Made by a program: the position numbers and the translations under genes. Below, piece after piece: positions 1 through 11,270 of a stretch of DNA of 64,000 bases (position 1 is the stretch's first letter; each line of letters starts with the position of its first letter). Origin of the DNA: Toxorhynchites rutilus septentrionalis (taxonomy: Eukaryota; Arthropoda; Insecta; Diptera; Culicidae); NCBI RefSeq assembly GCF_029784135.1, contig NC_073744.1, positions 30,734,981-30,798,980 of the forward strand, in the 5' to 3' direction. The notes below the pieces were generated by a model. That model searched no databases and was not told the origin of the DNA. It saw only the letters and a program-made list of their open reading frames with translations.

Positions 1-666
1 CCTCGCAAAAACGGTAGAAGAGAGGATTTCAGAACATGTATGTAATCCTTGAATTATGTGAAAGTTATCTTGAGCTTTCCAGTTGCACAGAATCCCACCC
101 AAACCATGCACGAGCCTCCACTAAAATTCCCGGTTGAAAAATACTGTTCCGCCAGTACCCGTTGAATCCACCAGGACCATCCAAATTGAATTTTTTTTTT
201 CGTCACTGGAGATAAACTAGCAAAGTTAAAAGTAAAAAAAATAATTGATGAACTTTAATATGAAATGAAGAATAGCAAAATGTATTATTTTGAAAACGTT
301 CTTTGTCTAACAAAACATATCCCTCTGTTGATTCATGTGAGCTTTGGCAAAACTGTAAGGACTTTTTACCAAAATTTGACGAATTGTCTCCCGTAAAACA
401 TTAATATTCAAAGATTGCTTTATTTGCATAAGCGATTTTGAAGTATTCGAAGCTGTTATAATTATTTCCCGCTTATCCCGGTCAGAGAGCTTAGATTTAC
501 GTGGAGCTCTCTTCATTTTACCTTATCCTTGAGGATTCTACTAATTGAGAACTACTTGATGGGATCATCCAATCCGACGAGCAATTTCTCTAATTCCAAC
601 ATTTTCTTGGTGAAATGCATCGATTTGTCCTTTTTTTCTATCCGTGAGCACTTTTCCTTTCGGCAT
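1..666 (-). pseudogene. Tc1-like transposase remnant, running off the window start
   Basis: Reading the minus strand from an ATG at 666 gives a Tc1/mariner N-terminus: MPKGK, then LTDRKKGQIDAF and IREIARRIG, the usual start of the first helix-turn-helix. The same frame carries several stops (for example in place of the residue after RRIG and around 530-545). It continues into a second HTH-like stretch (residues SKLSDRDKRE onward, 307-516). Further down, frames around 60-210 read FNLDGP and GGSCMVW-like segments, matching the part of the DDE domain that follows the first catalytic Asp. Order and spacing fit one element broken by stops and frameshifts. The C-terminal part lies outside the window. 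It is dead and old. The exact Tc1 subfamily cannot be fixed from this portion. Confidence 0.75.
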
Positions 667-884
667 TTTCTAGGTTTATTAATCAAACTAACTAAAAACA
701 ACGGAAAACGTAACTCTTATAGAAACTTGACACTTAAAAAATACAAAAAAAATTGTTTACGCTCAACGCTTGCACACACACATATGAGAATCATGCAGTG
801 TATGATAATTACCAGTACAAATACACTAGAATATAAATTGCAGCGTTGTTTGTTTACAATGACACAAAGCAACAAGATCATCAC

Positions 885-1002
885 CTGGTCTTATAGATAT
901 TGGTCAGAGTGTAGTCCGGACCTGGCATCAAGCGATTACCACCTTTTTCTCGCATTGCAAAATTTCCAGAGTGTTAAGATATTGGGATCAAGAGAGGAAT
1001 GA
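885..1002 (+). pseudogene. mariner-type transposase C-terminal fragment
   Basis: The reading frame contains SPDLASSDYHLF, which closely matches the block around the third catalytic residue of mariner transposases (usually SPDLAPSDYHLF), followed by a short ALQNF-like segment. Nothing upstream belongs to the same gene. The fragment abuts the long inverted repeat that starts at about 1003, so it was probably truncated by that insertion. Confidence 0.65.
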
Positions 1003-1741
1003 CGAATTTCATGTCAACTCGACTGGCCGTTGGCAGCACCATCTCAGATAACAGTGAGACGTTGTGGGTGTAAAGACATGGGTCATTTAGACAACTTTGA
1101 ATACTTGAAATATTCGAAAAAGAATTAGACTACTTTTTGGAAAAAGCCAATGTTTTTTTCTTAATTTTTTACAAAAATGTATGACTTAAAAACTATGATA
1201 CCTACAAAGTTCGTGTGAACAGAAGAAATGTAGGAAATTATTTAAATTCTAACAAAAAAAATACCAAAAAAATTTTGGAAAAAAAATTGTGTTTCATTTG
1301 TGTGGCAGCCCCTCCCCCTCCCTTCTCCTTAATGAGGATAGAGTCTAATCCCCATAGAAACAATTAATGTATCCTAAAACCTCAATATGTCGAATTTGGT
1401 TTCATTTGCTTGATTAATTCTCGAGTGATGCAGAAATTTGTGTTTCATTTGTATGGCAGCTCCCCCTTCAAGAGGGGGATGGAGAGACTAACCATTACAG
1501 AAACATTTATTGCACCCTAAAACCTCCATATGCCAACTTTCGTTTCATTTGCTTGATTAATTCCCGAGTAATGTAGAAATCTGTGTTTAATTTGTATGGC
1601 AGCCCCCCCCCTTTGAGAGGGGGAAGGGGCTCAAACTATCCCGAAAACCTTCCCCGGCACCAAAAACCCCTACATACCAATTGTCATGTTGATCGGTTCA
1701 GTAGTTTCCGAGTCCATAAGACAGACAGACAGAAATCCATT

Positions 1742-1783
<42 letters not shown>

Positions 1784-2545
1784 TTATCGCATTTTAAATA
1801 ACTCTATTTAACTAACTTTTCTCTATTAAGAAACATGTCAAGAACACGTCAAACGTGAGAATTTACACACAAAAATGTTACGAGCAAAATATATTTTTTT
1901 CCGGGAGTCTTCGTATAAAATTTATTTATATTCCAAAACCTATAAAAGATAGAAAGTTAATGTCTTCTACAAAAGTTTATATTTTAATAAGATCTAAAAC
2001 TTTGTCGAATACACTATAACGCTATCATGACTTGAACAAAATTAGGTTTAGTTGTATTTTTTTAAAAGAAAATATAAAAAAGTTGTTGTTAGAAATACTT
2101 TTTCCCTGTAAAAGTGCCCATCTTCTGATGTATGGCCGAGTTGTTGGAAATCTTAAGGGCTCTTCATATATATATTTTTGGGAATTTAAAAAAAAAATTT
2201 TTGAGAAAAATGAATTTCAATTTTTAAAATAACTTTTTTTTCAGCGAAACTTTTTTCCAAAAAATTGTTGGTATTTTTTGTAAAAATTTAAACAAGTTCC
2301 TACATTTCATCCTTTGACAAGAATTTTGTAGGTATCATAGTTTTTAAGTTATGAATTTTCGTAAAAAATTAAGAAAAAAAATGGCTTTTTTTCAAAAAGA
2401 AGTCTAATTCTTTTTCGAATATTTCAAGTATGCAAAGTTGCTTAAATGACCCATGTCTTTACACCCACAACGTTTCACTGCTATCTGAGATGGTGCTGCC
2501 AACGGCCAGTCGAGTTCGCATGAAAATCGTCAATCATCAATTGAA
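1003..2545. repeat. long inverted repeat (foldback-like element)
   Basis: The left arm (about 1003-1290) and right arm (about 2240-2545) are inverted copies of each other over nearly 300 bases with a modest number of mismatches. Shared words include GACTGGCCGTTGGCAGCACC and GTGGGTGTAAAGACATGGGT. The interior holds a three-unit tandem repeat, a TA microsatellite and AT-rich sequence. Parts of the interior and arms recur around 43.1-44.1 kb. No transposase is visible. Foldback-type architecture is an inference from the paired arms. Confidence 0.8.
1288..1785. repeat. three-unit tandem repeat (~145 bp) followed by ACAG and TA tracts
   Basis: Units begin at 1288, 1439 and 1582 with TGTGTTTCATTTGTRTGGCAGC. 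Each continues with a C-rich run, GGGGG, CCTAAAACCTCCATATG and GATTAATTC-like words. The array ends in CAGTAGTTTCCGAGTC, an ACAGACAG tract and a (TA)n run (1747-1781) ending in TAGATT. The end resembles 3' tails of dispersed insect repeats, but I cannot name the family. Confidence 0.7.
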
Positions 2546-3253
2546 AATGATAAATGATGTTCATAAAGAATGAAGTACTAATGGCGGGGTCTCCTTGTGC
2601 AATGTTTCTGCAATATCCATTGTGGTTTTTTAGAATGGCTGGGAGATTTTTCGTCCAAGTAACCATTCTGATTTGCACTATAGTCACACATATTCTAGAG
2701 CTTGTCGCTCAGAATATATTCAAGGCATATTTCTTGGCATAAAAATCACAACTAAGTACTAATACAAATGACTCATGTAATACTATGTTGAGAAGGGTGT
2801 TGGGAGCATTGGTGGCATTGGTTGTTTACTCCGGCCTGGAAGGTTGAAAAAATCGATTATTTTACATTTTTGCAACGCTTATCCCCTCAGAAATGTTGTC
2901 CTGAAAGGATTTTCCGATATTTGATTTCATTGGAAACTTACAGCCAAAAGTATGAGGTCTCCTCAAGGGTTATGGCATTGTTGAACGAATTTTTAAACGC
3001 GTTTTTCCGTAAATCCATGTTTTTCAGTTGGTGGAATCGATATTTCAGGATCTACTCGACCGATTCGACTCAAAAATTTTATTAGCATGTAAAAATGAAT
3101 TATCTAAAGCATTACATAGCCGTTATATGAGCTTCTAAACAATGATTTTCCATGAAAAATAACTCATTTTTATCAAAAATAGTCGCCCTTTTGACAATTA
3201 TTCGTATTTTCAAAAACTCCTATGTTACTTTAGGCTTTAGGTATTTTGCTTAA
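2546..3253. other. AT-rich spacer with a degenerate dispersed repeat
   Basis: No gene is visible. The stretch 2980-3120 (CGCGTTTTTC, AGCATGTAAAAATGAA, ACATAGCCGTT) is shared in order with about 46.36-46.49 kb. This marks an old dispersed repeat of unknown class. Confidence 0.45.
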
Positions 3254-4569
3254 CTGCCGTGATCTCGCAAAGTGACGCAAGCGCCAAAATTGACATTTTA
3301 CTTTTTATGTTATAGATCGATGAAGAATACCAAATCCTTTCAAATGACTGCGAAGTTTTGCAGAAATGTGAAAAAATGACCCCGTAAAAGGTTCAAAACG
3401 GAGTGGCGTAAGCGCCATTTCCATTGTGATGTGGCGCAAGCGCAATTTCCATTATAATGTGCCGTAATTTGAATGTGATGCGATGTGATTTTTGATCTGT
3501 TCTGATGGCAATAGAATGAACGAACAGGGACAGCAAATTTCACATAACAACATCTTCCGTACTGGATGTTTAGCACAATGAGAGTCACATACCATCTGTC
3601 TTGTAGAAAAACACTTTTCCTAAAAACTCGTCATGACAAATTTTTTAATCAAAAACAGTCGATCATCACATCATGCAGTGCTACATTTATAACAGCAATT
3701 TTGTTTTAGAACTACAAATCATGTACTTAGAAGCTCTGTTTAAAAGTATCGCCAAATATTGAAATTCATAAAATCAAACTCATTTAAAAACAATATATAT
3801 CCTAGATTGAAGTGTATTGCTGTTCTCACATATTGCACATAACGATTATGACTAAATAGTTCAAACTAATCAATTTAATTGTTGACTAAAAGGATTTCCC
3901 AATAGTGTCTTTTATCTTCAGGTATCAAGGGACAAAGTATATTGACGATGTCGATAAATAAATGTCGATTTGGTGAACAGCTGCACTCTTCTGAATTCTC
4001 CATCGAGACGCATCTTATAATAAAACTCAAAACATCCTCGCGAAAACCGTATTTGCTTTACATCGGATAATTTCGGACGGCATTATCATATTCAACACGG
4101 ATGTTTTCAATTGTATTTTGGATTGGAAAAATCGGTGCTGTCCATAGTTGTTAAAATCGGGTTCTCAACTACGTTAGCCTGCTCGACGCTTGCTACAAAG
4201 TTGGAAAATGTGTAGAACTTTTCTCCATGATGCTACCTCATGCTCCGCTCAACGGCGGCATTTTGTAGAAAATAATTGAAAACAGATTCTCGCATATATT
4301 GATGGATGAACGCCAATCGGTTGTGGAAATAGCGATTAAAATTTGCTGTTTCCACAACAAACTGGCGTTGGTAACATAGCTTAAATAAGACTGCATTTTT
4401 TTTCAAAAATCAAGCCGATGGCAATGTTTTTCCATCAATCGTACACAATTTGTACAGATCAGATTTTCCTAATGTACGCGTATGCTGATTATACATGCAA
4501 TTTTACGAAAAGTCTCGTACTGAAAATTCTTCCCTCTGGCGCTTGCGTCACTTCGCGAAATTACGGCAG
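3254..4569. mobile_element. TTAA-flanked DNA transposon, no intact transposase
   Basis: Both ends are flanked by TTAA (3250-3253 and 4570-4573). The terminal inverted repeats match over about 33 bp with three mismatches, beginning CTGCCGTGATCTCGC on the left and, reverse-complemented, CTGCCGTAATTTCGC on the right. Both continue into AAGTGACGCAAGCGCCA. GGCGCAAGCGC-like subrepeats recur just inside the left end (3400-3450). TTAA duplication is the hallmark of piggyBac-type elements, but the TIR does not start with the usual CCC and no piggyBac transposase can be read, so the superfamily is inferred. The 1.3 kb interior contains only short open frames. Confidence 0.8.
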
Positions 4570-4686
4570 TTAAGGTTCAAAATATTCATTGGAATTCGTT
4601 CTGCGACACCCGTTGCTTCAGAACCAATACTACCAACAAGGTACAGATTTTAAGACAGCATCTACGCATCCAGCTGTCAATAGCGT

Positions 4687-5125
4687 AAGGGAAACTTCGA
4701 TATAACGTACCCTCGTTATAACGTACACTCGATATAACGTACATTTTACCTTGATATAACGTACACTTTTCCAAAGTGTGAAGGAAAATTTTTTTCAATG
4801 CTTTTTTTCTGATAGAACAATGAATTATCCGTATTGTGATGCTAAAACAAGTTTTGTGCCTTCAATCAATTCCGAAATACAGCTGGTTTTGTGATTCCGG
4901 ATTCTAAATGAATCAAGCTTTAATCAACAATACGAAGGGAAACATCATGAGAAAGGCTGGCTTCGTCTTCTGATTGAAGTTATTCATTAACTTCACTAAA
5001 ACAGCAACACAATAATGTATTATAGACTACGTTTGTGAGTACTTTATTATGCTTCGATATAACGTACAATTCGATACAACGCACAATTTTGAAAGTGAAA
5101 TGTACGTTATATCGAAGTTTACCTG
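4687..5125. mobile_element. small TIR element with iterated GATATAACGTAC
   Basis: The ends are inverted copies sharing AAACTTCGATATAACGTAC (left 4692-4710, right 5103-5121 on the other strand). The word GATATAACGTAC or a one-base variant is repeated about four times inside the left end and twice near the right end, always close to the termini. This subterminal repetition, and the style of the TIR, resembles pogo/Tigger-type MITEs. The flanking TA duplication is not perfect. There is no coding capacity. Confidence 0.7.
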
Positions 5126-5889
5126 TAATCATTATTCTTGCACTCAAAAAATGGAAAATACATCTTCAAATATACTTTAAAACAATAATCAAAATACCCG
5201 AACACTTCACTTTATTCCTAACATCAGAAATAAAATCACGAAAATTAATTATTTTTTGGCTTTCCAAACAGGCCCCCCCCCCCTTAAATTATTTGAATAT
5301 AGTTTATACCAACATACTAAAATCGCGATTAATAATAGGGGATGGGGGTTAAAATTTAGGGTTGAATGCATGGTTTGAAACCAAATTTGAGAAAAATAAA
5401 ATTATTTAGAATTTCATTTTCTTTGCATAGGGCCATCCTAATCCTTATGAAATATATGGTAATCGGTATCCTAGCGGTATACAACCTACTCTCATGCCTA
5501 CCAAGTATTTTGTGCATAATTTCTTCAAAATAGGCCGAGCCGTTTCGGAGAAGTTCGGTAACGAACACCGTGACACGAGATTTTTATGCATATAGATTTT
5601 GCTTCATTGTCGATGTTTGTTAATTTTTATCACAAAACAAAAAAAAACAAATACTCGCTCGATTAATCGCACACTGAAAAAAATATACATACCTACACAA
5701 CGCAAACATTACACGTAGAGGTACTATGCGAAGTTTGGGTGATTTCGATTAAATGAGAGTACCATTAATGCTTTCCTATTACAGCAGATTGACTATCAAT
5801 TCGTACATCAACCAATGCAATAGAAACTCGCCCACTGTGCAGGCGCGATATCGTCATAGATAATCTAATGCAAACACACAGGCAGCAGG
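5126..5889. other. AT-rich spacer, no gene seen
   Basis: Contains a C9 run near 5273 and a repeat-like tail at about 5530-5600 (GAGCCGTTTCGGAGAAGTTCGG and then ATGCATATAGATTTTG) that looks like the 3' end of a dispersed repeat. Nothing else is supported. Confidence 0.4.
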
Positions 5890-8000
5890 AGAGATGCTGA
5901 GGTGAACGATATTTTATATTTTGAACAATCTCCGCTGACTCTTAGGGCTTCGACTCAAGTCCTCTGGATCCCCTGTAAACCAACCCCCGTAGTCAGTCTC
6001 CGCTTCCCAACAGCAACTGATATCCAGCACTGCATCCATCGTGTATCTCGTCCGTCATCAGAGGCGATTTTAGCATACACACACACGAGCTCGAAAGGAA
6101 GCGGGAAATAAGGGGGCAGGACACGGGGTGGCCATCCCCTCGGTTGCAAAGAGTCCTGTGAGTCGCGCGAGTGCCGTCCGTAACGGTCCATCTCATCAGA
6201 TTGGCGGCATTAGATATTTCAGTGTGCCGTCTTTTAATCTTACCCTGCGTCCGTTTCGTTTACCACATGCGAGATATCGTTATGGTTTTTCCCCTCGGCA
6301 CTTTACCACTTTCACCATACCGATCGGTGCAAAAATGTCCTCCACCTGCACGGCTCGGACCAGCGTCGCTCTCTCGCTACTCTTGGATTTGCAATTATCG
6401 CTAACATCGCATCTTTGCACCGAGCAGGAGATTTCTGCATGGCGCGTATCTCGGAACGGGTGAACGGATGCGATGCAGCTTGATAAGCGGGGAAATTGGA
6501 AAAACACGCGGAACCTGACACATACCGGAGTTAGGGCTGCCAACTTCCTCGAGGAAGTGGAAGTAAACTTTTCTGCACGAGCACAAGTTGCTGAAAGTAT
6601 TTCAAGGTCTTCAATCCGCTCACACGTGCGGCAAACACGTGGAAGCGAAGGCGAAGTTGGCAACCCGTGATACGCGTGTAGGAAACAATCCGAAGAAGCC
6701 TCAACCGAACGGTCGAGGGAAAGTCTGCAGAAAAATAAAGCGAAGTATTCTTCAATTTTTTCCTTCACCCCAACATAACGGTCCTGCAAGCGTCCCGTTT
6801 GTCTCTTATCGTGAATTTACCCAGAACTGGACTCCTTTCCACACATCTAAGTTATTTAGCGAAGGAAGGATACTTTATTCTCCAATGCTCTGAGATCATC
6901 CATGCTCTCCCTCTCTTTTTCTCTCCTGTTCACATTGCACATCGAGCGTTTGGTAATCTCGCTCTCGCTTTTACTAAGGCATCCTTTCCGATTCGGAAGC
7001 CGTGCGGGTAGAGCTGCCGAAGACTTGGCGCGGTTCGACTCTCGTTTGCGCGTCCATCCATCCTATCGGCAGCATATACACACGGCCTCCTTATACGCCA
7101 ACACGTGCACAGCGCGGACACAAGCCATGTTTCGCTGACCCTCGAACCTCCCGCGACAGAAGGGTAAAATCAAAAGGATATCTCGCGTCCGGCCGTGGCG
7201 CGGAGGAAACACCGGATGGGGGTGTAGACCAGTGGCAGCGTTGGAAACGTACGGGATGAAAATACATCTTTGCTTCCAAGTGGGTTTTTGCGATTTTACT
7301 TCTCCGCATAAGAGCGATCTGCGTGACCAACCTCGTCCAGCACTGTTGGGGTTCTCCACAATCGTCTCGCTGGCCCCCGTATCCCCGTCACCAGCAGCCC
7401 AAGCAAGCATCCTCATTGTACGGTTCGCGCTAAGAGCAGCGAGATTGAAATATAAGAAGAGGGTGATATCATTCCCCATCCCACACAACGTTTCGCGCAC
7501 CTCGCCCGCTGCGAGAGTCGTATGCATGGACGGAGCACAATTTCACGAAATCCTTTCCACCCGCATCGCCACAAACCCTCCTCGTCCTCTTCCCTCTGCG
7601 CACAGAGCCACGGTAAGAAAAGAACCGTACAGCGAACGGTCAGTTTCGCAGCGGCAGCAGCAGGGTACATATATGTTTTCGCCAACACAAACCGACCCCC
7701 CCCCCCCCCACTAAGTCACCCTCCCCTTTCTTTTTCACCACCCGCATCCACGATCGCATCTTGTATTTTCATCCTCAGGACACAGAACGCGGCAAAACGC
7801 GCGACCGTCGTGTGTCCTTCCTCAGATGGTGTGTCTTGGCACACGATAAGGGATGTTGCCGTCGCCGTGGTCGCTAGGGTTGCTCAGGTGGGTTCAGAAG
7901 TTTGTGTGTTTCGGGCCCGATCGTGTAGTACGGACGAATTAGGACCTCAGCTTAGATTCCCTCTTCCACGACCACCGAGGGGTCGTGGGGGGTGGTAAGG
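5890..8000. other. GC-rich host island; possible alternative 5' exon
   Basis: This block is markedly richer in G+C and CpG than its surroundings, and I see no TE features in it. Many short overlapping frames exist on both strands but none shows a recognisable protein domain, so I do not call a coding gene. A consensus splice donor (GTAAGA) starts at 7613 on the plus strand after CAGAGCCACG. That would be compatible with a noncoding 5' exon of the downstream plus-strand gene. Homopolymer C occurs near 7697. A conserved regulatory region is an equally good reading. Confidence 0.4.
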
Positions 8001-8124
8001 CCCACCCGAAAAAAATTGAGAAAAAAATTTGTTTGAAAATAAATACAAATAATTTTATGATGGAAAAAGTGAATCCATCTCGTTGGAACATGAATGTTTC
8101 GGTCAGTGTCACCGGTACTCCAAT

Positions 8125-8911
8125 CAGTGTTGCCACACGATTTATCTGGAATGGTACAGATTTTTTCGTTATTTTTGGTACAGTTTCTGCACGGTACAGA
8201 GTACAGATTTTCGTCAAAAAGTACAGATTGGTACAGATTGAAATTTCTTACATTTGAACAAAGCTACATTAAGGTACATGACGACTTTCATGCCACAGTA
8301 CCGCTTAGTTTCAGAGAAACTATGTCTAAGTATCATCAAACATACGAGTGAGATGGAAATGTAAATGTTGTATTTGAAGTAAATAAATCAGTACTTTTTT
8401 CATGCTAATAAATATTTTTTTTCTCTACAATGAATACTTTCGCTGGTACCGATTTTTGATACAGATTTTTGGACAGAAAAGTACAGATGAGAAAGACTTT
8501 AACCCCTCTAGTAGAGATTCAAATGTGGCAAAACTGGGTGTCCCATAACAACAGATTGAATCGTTTGTTCCAGGCTGAAAAGCCTGAATTCACGATGCTA
8601 CATGAAGAGCTGAAAGATTTTTATTTGATCATTCTCACTAATATCTGTGAGTAATCTTACGTTGTTTCAATGTCCAATGCTATGAAATATTAAGATCATT
8701 TGAAATGTGACAAGAATTCAAGGTTGGAATAACAACAGAAGGAATCATCAGAACAATGAACAGCGAAAGGCAGATCATTTCAAAGGATATTCGTCGCAGT
8801 TTTTTCGAGGAGCTGATCAAACAAATGAGAAAAATATTCGATTTTGATGATTCGACGCTCAAATCCCAGAAACTTCAGTCAAACATCGTGGCGGCAGCTC
8901 GAAAGTTTTAA
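8125..8911 (+). pseudogene. hAT-type element: 5' terminus and degenerate transposase pieces
   Basis: The sequence starts with CAGTGTTGCC, a typical hAT terminal repeat, followed by iterated GGTACAGATT words. Coding-like pieces follow in shifting frames. Around 8516-8650 one frame reads NNRLNRLFQAEKPEF and ELKDFYLIIL, similar to ZBED/hAT transposase interiors. Around 8729-8911 another frame reads GIIRTMNSERQ and RRSFFEELIKQM and ends in a stop. The order fits a hAT transposase broken by frameshifts. A matching right terminus is not found, so the element is probably 3' truncated near 9046. Family assignment rests on remembered motif resemblance. Confidence 0.5.
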
Positions 8912-9045
8912 TAAATGATAGTGTGCAATCTAAATTCAGAAAAATTATGTATAAGCATTATCAAACACACGAATGGCTTGCAAATGTAAATGTAGTATTT
9001 GTAGTAAATAAATGAATTTTTTTTTCATGTTAATAAATATTTTTT
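8305..9045. repeat. direct duplication flanking the hAT coding remnant
   Basis: About 110 bases at 8305-8415 (ATCATCAAACATACGAGTG, AAATGTAAATG, GTAAATAAAT, CATGCTAATAAATATTTTTTT) recur in the same order and orientation at about 8935-9045. The two copies bracket the coding-like remnant, as expected from an internal duplication or from two overlapping copies of the same element. Confidence 0.6.
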
Positions 9046-9530
9046 TGACGTGGGACTACGTCTAACCGGAGTATATGGGGAGTAAATTGAAAACCTAAAC
9101 ACAGAACATGCAGGAAAAAATGAAAGATTCGAACATTTCGAACATTCGAACATTTTCAATTAATAGGGAATATTTCTACACTTCTATTGCAATTAATAAA
9201 ATGTTGTTTTTCATTAGATAAACAATTGAATAACTGTAAAATGTTAAGCATTATCTAAACGCCCTAACTGCCTCGTTTTGATTGACCCGATTTACGGATT
9301 CCCCAACACAGCCATCGAAACCAAGCAGCCTTGGGAAAATCTGCATTCCAAATACATGAAAGTATGGGGACTTTTGTTCTCATCGATATGTGTTCCCTAA
9401 CACAGACTTCAAAACCAAGCAGGATCGGCAAAGCGAATGATTTATATTCAACTAATGTAGCAGATTCTGATTCTTAAGTCTCAGAGAGTGCAAACTATAT
9501 GATTATTTAGCTCGATAGAGGCTAAGGGAA
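9046..9530 (+). repeat. TGACGTAGGACTACGTC-ended repeat, left-end copy
   Basis: Starts with TGACGTGGGACTACGTC (9046-9062), then TCTAACCGGAGTATATGG. The following text matches the copy at 44095-44633 in order: AACACAGAACATGCAGG, CGCCCTAACTGC, GATTTACGGATTCCCC. It contains two units of the tandem motif CCCTAACACAGAC/CCAACACAGCC with ATCAAAACCAAG. No right-end motif is seen before the BEL remnant, so this copy is truncated. Confidence 0.65.
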
Positions 9531-11020
9531 GGGTATATATATATTGTTCCTTCGTATATATTTCAATACCCGAGAAGAAAAAATATTCAAATTATTACTC
9601 CAACCTTCAAGGTGCACACACCGTATCAGAATTGCTCTTTGGAAGTTTCTCTCATTCTTAACAAATTCGCCTGATTATCCTCATCCCTCCGGGTTTCTCG
9701 AATCCACTGGTGGAACTGACCAACAGTATTCCCAGTATTGGACACCGATCAGATCTAAGCCAGATCGGCTCCAAGGAAAGCCCACATATAGTCCACTTAA
9801 TACCAGCTGCAGCAACCACTCGAGAAAGGGAGGCAAGCCGTTGACCTTCGGTGGTGACTCTGATCCTTCGAGCCGGATTGTCCGGAGACACTCCAGGAGA
9901 AATTGTGTAATTGATTCTACACCTTTGTGGTTTCCATCTACGAACTGGATAGCAACAATATGCCCATGAAGCCCATGGTTAGCGACAATATGCCCCCAGC
10001 AGTCCACACCAGAAACTTTCGATCAACCTCGTCAACCAACGGAAATGCAGGTTCCAATTCCACGGCATTCTGTTCTACCGGTCGAAGAATCTATTAATGC
10101 TTCGTGCTCCAGCGCCGTGAAACCAACGAAGCACATCCTGTTATTGACGGCCGTCAACGATGGGAACTCTCGCCGTTACGAAACTTCTGCCAACATTCCA
10201 GTAATTGGAATCGGTGGCGTTAAATCCCACATTCGACAGAAGGTCATCGTGAAAGATACTTCTACGAGAAGATGGAATTCTTGGTTACCCCCAGAATAAC
10301 TGGGGGCCATCTACAAATATTGCCACCTCCAACTGGCGTATTCCGGCTGGAATGCAGTTAGCGGATTCATTCTGCCACACCCCGGGCAAGGTGGATATGC
10401 TCATTGGAGCGGAGTTCTTCTTCGAAATTATGATGCAAGGGCAACTGCAACTCAGCCACAGCCTGCCATTGCTACAAGAGACCAAATTCGGGTGGACTCT
10501 TATCGGAGTCTACGAAGAACAACCAACAGAAGTCTATTCAAATGTGGTTTCTATGGACGATCTCCATCATACCATCCAGCGGTGCTGGGAAATTGTAGAT
10601 CTGGTCAGTACCCCGCTGCAATCAAACGCTGCAAACAAGAAGTTGAAGACCACTTCCATGATACGTACCGCCGTGACGAGAACGGCAGATTCATCGTACA
10701 GCTTCAATTCCGTGATTTGGTTGTCGACCTACCTAGCAATCGATCACTCGCCTTGAAACGTTTCTACTTGCACGACGCCTGGCACGCCAGCCAGAACTTA
10801 AACATCAATATATAACCTTCATCAAAGAGTACCAGGATCTCGGACATTGCAAGGAAATCAGAGAATCAGATGATCCACCGGCCAAACAAGTTTACTGTCT
10901 TTCTCATCATGCAGTACTGGAGCCTTTGAGCAAATCATCGACCAATTCACTCAACGACGTGTTGAAAGTAGGTCCAACGGTACAAAGTGACCTGTTGCGC
11001 TATGGCCGCATGTTAACCGA
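9531..11020 (+). pseudogene. BEL/Pao LTR-retrotransposon pol remnant
   Basis: Frames at 10045-10299 and 10352-10815 give BEL/Pao protease-to-RT text: HILLLTAV and IPVIGIGGVKSHIRQKV, then ADSFCHTPGKVDMLIGAEFF and LPLLQETKFGWTLIG. This matches the A17 peptidase region, where a residue pair such as LLGAD precedes a KLGW block. Further on come DENGRFIVQL, LPSNRSLALKRF and PPAKQVYCLSHHAVLEP, the usual lead-in to the BEL reverse transcriptase. The part that should contain the catalytic Asp of the protease, between LLLTAV and IPVIGIGG, is largely missing. Several frameshifts are present. No LTRs are recognised. The region 9531-9990 is P/S/N-rich and may be degraded gag. The retroelement is dead. Confidence 0.75.
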
Positions 11021-11270
11021 TTTTTTTTTACGGTTTTGGCTCAAACTTTGAGGGCTTTGCGTCACTAGTAAATGAAGTCCGATTGAGTTGAAGTTTTGCA
11101 TAGAGTATTTTTTCGCGAGGATCAGTAAGGATTTTGCAGTAAGTCCCGTTTTTCGGAAATTCGAAGGCCACATTTTCCCCATACATTCATTGGCACCCCG
11201 AAAGTACATTTATGTTCATGCTTTTTTGGTGTTATCGAACATATATTTCGAAAGTAAAGTAAGGATTGAA
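11021..11270. repeat. dispersed noncoding repeat, inverted partner at 56.3 kb
   Basis: Words such as GAGTTGAAGTTTTGCATAGA, TTTTTTCGCGAGGATC, TTCGAAGGCCAC and CATACATTCATTGGCACCC reappear in reverse-complement order at about 56318-56440 with moderate divergence. The repeat has no coding capacity. Its class is unknown. Confidence 0.6.

Noticed and set aside
529..1002. 157-codon plus-strand frame as a gene
   Set aside because: Its first part is antisense to the Tc1 remnant; only its last 35 codons (mariner fragment) have meaning.
6280..7998. Several 150-170 codon frames on both strands
   Set aside because: They overlap in many frames, lack domains and reflect low stop density in GC-rich DNA.
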